Assembly: GCA_029856615.1 (NCBI GenBank)
Contig: JAHKLF010000012.1
Location: 1 to 15,538, forward strand
Length of the DNA: 15,538 bases
From: Candidatus Njordarchaeota archaeon
Lineage (GTDB): Archaea > Asgardarchaeota > Njordarchaeia > Njordarchaeales > Njordarchaeaceae
Direction of reading: 5' to 3'
The translations under genes were made by a program, and so were the position numbers. Within the stretch, counting starts at the first letter, position 1. Every line of letters starts with the position of its first letter. Below are positions 13,501-15,538 of this stretch, piece by piece. The notes beneath the pieces were generated by a model. It was not told where the DNA came from and ran no database searches. It saw nothing but the letters and a program-made list of their open reading frames with translations.

Positions 13501-14925
13501 TTATTCGGCCTCCTTCTTACGATACTTCGGATGATACTTCCTAATATTCTCCTCTCGAATCCTGATTAATTCCTCCTCAGGAAGCATAGCAAGAAGCTCC
13601 CAAGCAATCTCAAGCGTCTGCTCAAGAGGCCTATTCTCATACACACCCTGATTAATAAACCTCCTCTCAAACTCATCAGCAAAACGCAGATAACGACGCT
13701 CACGAGGAGACAATCCTACCTCACCAATAATCCTCGCAAGACCACGAGCCTTAACACCCTCCGCATAAGCCATATACAACTGATTAGCAACATCAGGATG
13801 ATCCTCCCTAGTCCTAACAATAACAGTACCATCAGGTAGCTTCTTAACTCCGATACCGTCCTTCATCAGCCTTGATAGAGAGGGTAACGGATTAATAGGC
13901 GGATAAATTCCTCGAGCGTGGAGCTCCCTATCAAGGATTAGCTGTCCCTCGGTGATATACCCTGAAAGGTCTGGTACGGGATGAGTGATGTCTCCACCGG
14001 GCATTGTGAGTATTGGCATAAGGGTTACGCTTCCCTTCTTTCCTTTTATTTTTCCGGCTCTTTCATATATGGTTGCTAGGTCTGTGTAGAGGTATCCTGG
14101 GTATCCTTTTCTTGCTGGGACTTCCTCTCTTGCTATTGATATTGATCGTAGTGCTTCTGCATAGTTGGTCATGTCGGTTAGGATTACGAGGATGTGCATG
14201 TCATAGTTGAATGCTAGGTATTCTGCTATTGTGAGTGCTATTCTGGGTGCGAGTATTCTTTCGATTACTGGGTCGTCTGCTAGGTTTAGGATCATTACTG
14301 ATCTGTTTAGCGCTCCTGTTTCTTCGAATTCTCTTTTGAAGTATTCGTATTCTTCGTGTTTGATTCCCATTGCGCAGAAGACTATGGCGAAGTCTTCTTC
14401 TCTTCCTGGGATAGTAGCTTGTCTTGCTACTTGTGCTGCGATTGTATTGTGGGGTAAACCTGCTTCTGAGAAGAAGGGTAATTTTTGTCCTCTAACTAGG
14501 GAGTTCATTCCATCAATTACAGAGATTCCTGTTTGTATGAATTCGCTTGGTGGTTCTCTGGCAGCGGGGTTGATGACTGAGAAGAATACTTCTCTTTCTT
14601 CTTCTCCTATGGGGGGAGGAAGTTTGTCTAGGGGTTCGAAGCTACCGCTGAATACGCGGCCGATTAGATCATCTGATAGGGGGATTTTAACTACTTCGCC
14701 AGTAAATCTAATACTGGCGCCGAGTTCTAGTCCTTCAGTTCTACCGAATACCTGTACTATAGCCTTGTTTTCATGGGAATCGAGAACGCTTCCAATCATT
14801 TCTGTACCGTCGGGTAATCGTACTTCTACTAATTCATTATAACGGGCGCCGCGGACTCCTTCAACAACTAGTAGGGGGCCTCGTATTTCACTAACTGTTC
14901 GATATATCATACCTGCTTTCTCCAT
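13501..14925 (-). CDS. atpB: A-type ATP synthase subunit B
   Basis: Subunit B is the non-catalytic nucleotide-binding subunit alternating with A in the A1 head. From ATG14925 it has 474 residues. The beta-barrel start [17 protein letters not shown], the degenerate P-loop region [20 protein letters not shown] (no Walker A GxxxxGKT), [11 protein letters not shown], and the central stretch [15 protein letters not shown] are all family hallmarks. The ATG is chosen because GAGGTGA sits 7 bases before it; the longer frame to 14964 would add residues overlapping subunit A. It begins 10 bases after the subunit A stop and its Shine-Dalgarno overlaps that stop codon. No subunit D gene follows in this strand; the neighbour is a convergent unknown gene. 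Confidence 0.97.
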   Translation of the reverse strand: MEKAGMIYRTVSEIRGPLLVVEGVRGARYNELVEVRLPDGTEMIGSVLDSHENKAIVQVFGRTEGLELGASIRFTGEVVKIPLSDDLIGRVFSGSFEPLDKLPPPIGEEEREVFFSVINPAAREPPSEFIQTGISVIDGMNSLVRGQKLPFFSEAGLPHNTIAAQVARQATIPGREEDFAIVFCAMGIKHEEYEYFKREFEETGALNRSVMILNLADDPVIERILAPRIALTIAEYLAFNYDMHILVILTDMTNYAEALRSISIAREEVPARKGYPGYLYTDLATIYERAGKIKGKKGSVTLMPILTMPGGDITHPVPDLSGYITEGQLILDRELHARGIYPPINPLPSLSRLMKDGIGVKKLPDGTVIVRTREDHPDVANQLYMAYAEGVKARGLARIIGEVGLSPRERRYLRFADEFERRFINQGVYENRPLEQTLEIAWELLAMLPEEELIRIREENIRKYHPKYRKKEAE

Positions 14926-14935
14926 TTTAGTCACC

Positions 14936-15538
14936 TCATTCAGCGAAGCCGTATTCCTTTGCAAGGTTTTTAATTGCTTTGTGCATCTTGTTTCTTAATT
15001 CATCAATTTTTTCGAGTTCTCTCCATTCACGCATTCTCTCTAGTAGCATTACCAATGATAGATCTTCGGGTTTTTCTCTGCCAGGCATGTGGAAGTAAAT
15101 CTTTAACTCTCTGATTTTCTCCACGGGGACTCCTTTTTCGATGAGGGGCTTTGTGATTCTGTAGAATTCCATTATTGTTCTTAGCATTTTTGCTTGTTTT
15201 TCTGGGTCACAATAAGTGTCTACTTCGTGATAAGCATTCTGGATTAAGTAACCTTCTCGGATAATCTCAGCTGCTAATAAAATTAACCTTTGATCTTCAG
15301 GAAGAGCTTTTTCACCTACTATTCTAGCAATTTGCTCGATCTTAGCAGCTTCCTCTAGTAGGGATATTGCTTCTGCACGGAAGCTGGTGAATTCGGGATC
15401 AATTTTCTCCCAATAAGTCTTGAGGGCCTCATAGTACTTAGAGAAGCTGATTAACCAGTTAATAGCAGGGAAGTGTCTTCTAAACGCAAGCTCTTTATCT
15501 AGAGCCCATAGAGTACCAACGAATCGCAGTGTAATGGA
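14936..15538 (-). CDS. atpA: A-type ATP synthase subunit A, C-terminal part (partial)
   Basis: This is the last 200 residues of the catalytic A subunit; the gene runs off the right edge of the window. The frame is open from the last base: [19 protein letters not shown] is followed by [18 protein letters not shown], the usual subunit A sequence after the ATPase core, then the helical C-terminal domain with [16 protein letters not shown]. The protein ends [11 protein letters not shown] with TGA overlapping the Shine-Dalgarno of subunit B. The Walker A domain lies outside the window, so catalysis is known from the family only. Codons and length fit an intact gene. Confidence 0.96.
   Translation of the reverse strand, partial: SITLRFVGTLWALDKELAFRRHFPAINWLISFSKYYEALKTYWEKIDPEFTSFRAEAISLLEEAAKIEQIARIVGEKALPEDQRLILLAAEIIREGYLIQNAYHEVDTYCDPEKQAKMLRTIMEFYRITKPLIEKGVPVEKIRELKIYFHMPGREKPEDLSLVMLLERMREWRELEKIDELRNKMHKAIKNLAKEYGFAE

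Noticed and set aside
14926..14964. Longer start for ATP synthase subunit B
   Set aside because: The extension overlaps the subunit A stop and the ribosome site; ATG14925 has the proper spacing.

Overview
The window looks like a chromosome segment of a low-GC, probably thermophilic archaeon of the Thermoprotei (crenarchaeal) type. The evidence is two tRNA genes interrupted by archaeal-style introns, a tRNA-splicing endonuclease, ABCE1, an archaeal A-type ATP synthase, an Lhr-core helicase, an archaeal e-MtaB and TATA-like boxes such as TTATAA and TATTTAAA. Many genes carry a GAGGTGA-type Shine-Dalgarno followed by an ATG or TTG start. I cannot name the species from sequence alone.

Layout: 1-414 holds no gene I can support, only small dyads. 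tRNA-Leu(GAG), with an intron upstream of the anticodon, lies at 415-519 (-) and is divergent from the splicing endonuclease endA (598-1209, +). A block of nucleic-acid genes follows: the ms2t6A methylthiotransferase (-), Lhr helicase (+) and a calcineurin-like phosphoesterase of the Lhr/PdeM-associated type (-). They are packed with convergent overlaps of 20 and 4 bases.

From about 6.1 to 8.8 kb is a mobile, accessory stretch. It holds an RHH-tnpB cassette on the minus strand, whose tnpB 3' end folds into a multi-hairpin omega-RNA-like structure. Next come four phased GATATC boxes, a divergent 57-aa RHH gene, and a nested pair of about 320-bp non-coding elements. One complete copy (minus) sits inside another copy (plus) that it splits into 8170-8218 and 8538-8808. 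A third intact copy lies at 12504-12822. Their lengths, internal conserved box and inverted ends built from 10-11 bp units agree across copies, so this is a MITE-like family and is the strongest candidate here for something undescribed.

From 8.9 kb the window returns to core genes: tRNA-Gly(UCC) with an intron, a GDT1-family transporter and a winged-helix regulator in one minus operon, then divergently an N-terminal acetyltransferase overlapping ABCE1. After the third element copy comes an unrecognised 154-aa gene. The window ends in A-type ATP synthase subunits B and A (partial) on the minus strand. Translation and RNA-processing functions (tRNA splicing, tRNA t6A thiolation, ribosome recycling, N-terminal acetylation) dominate the core part.
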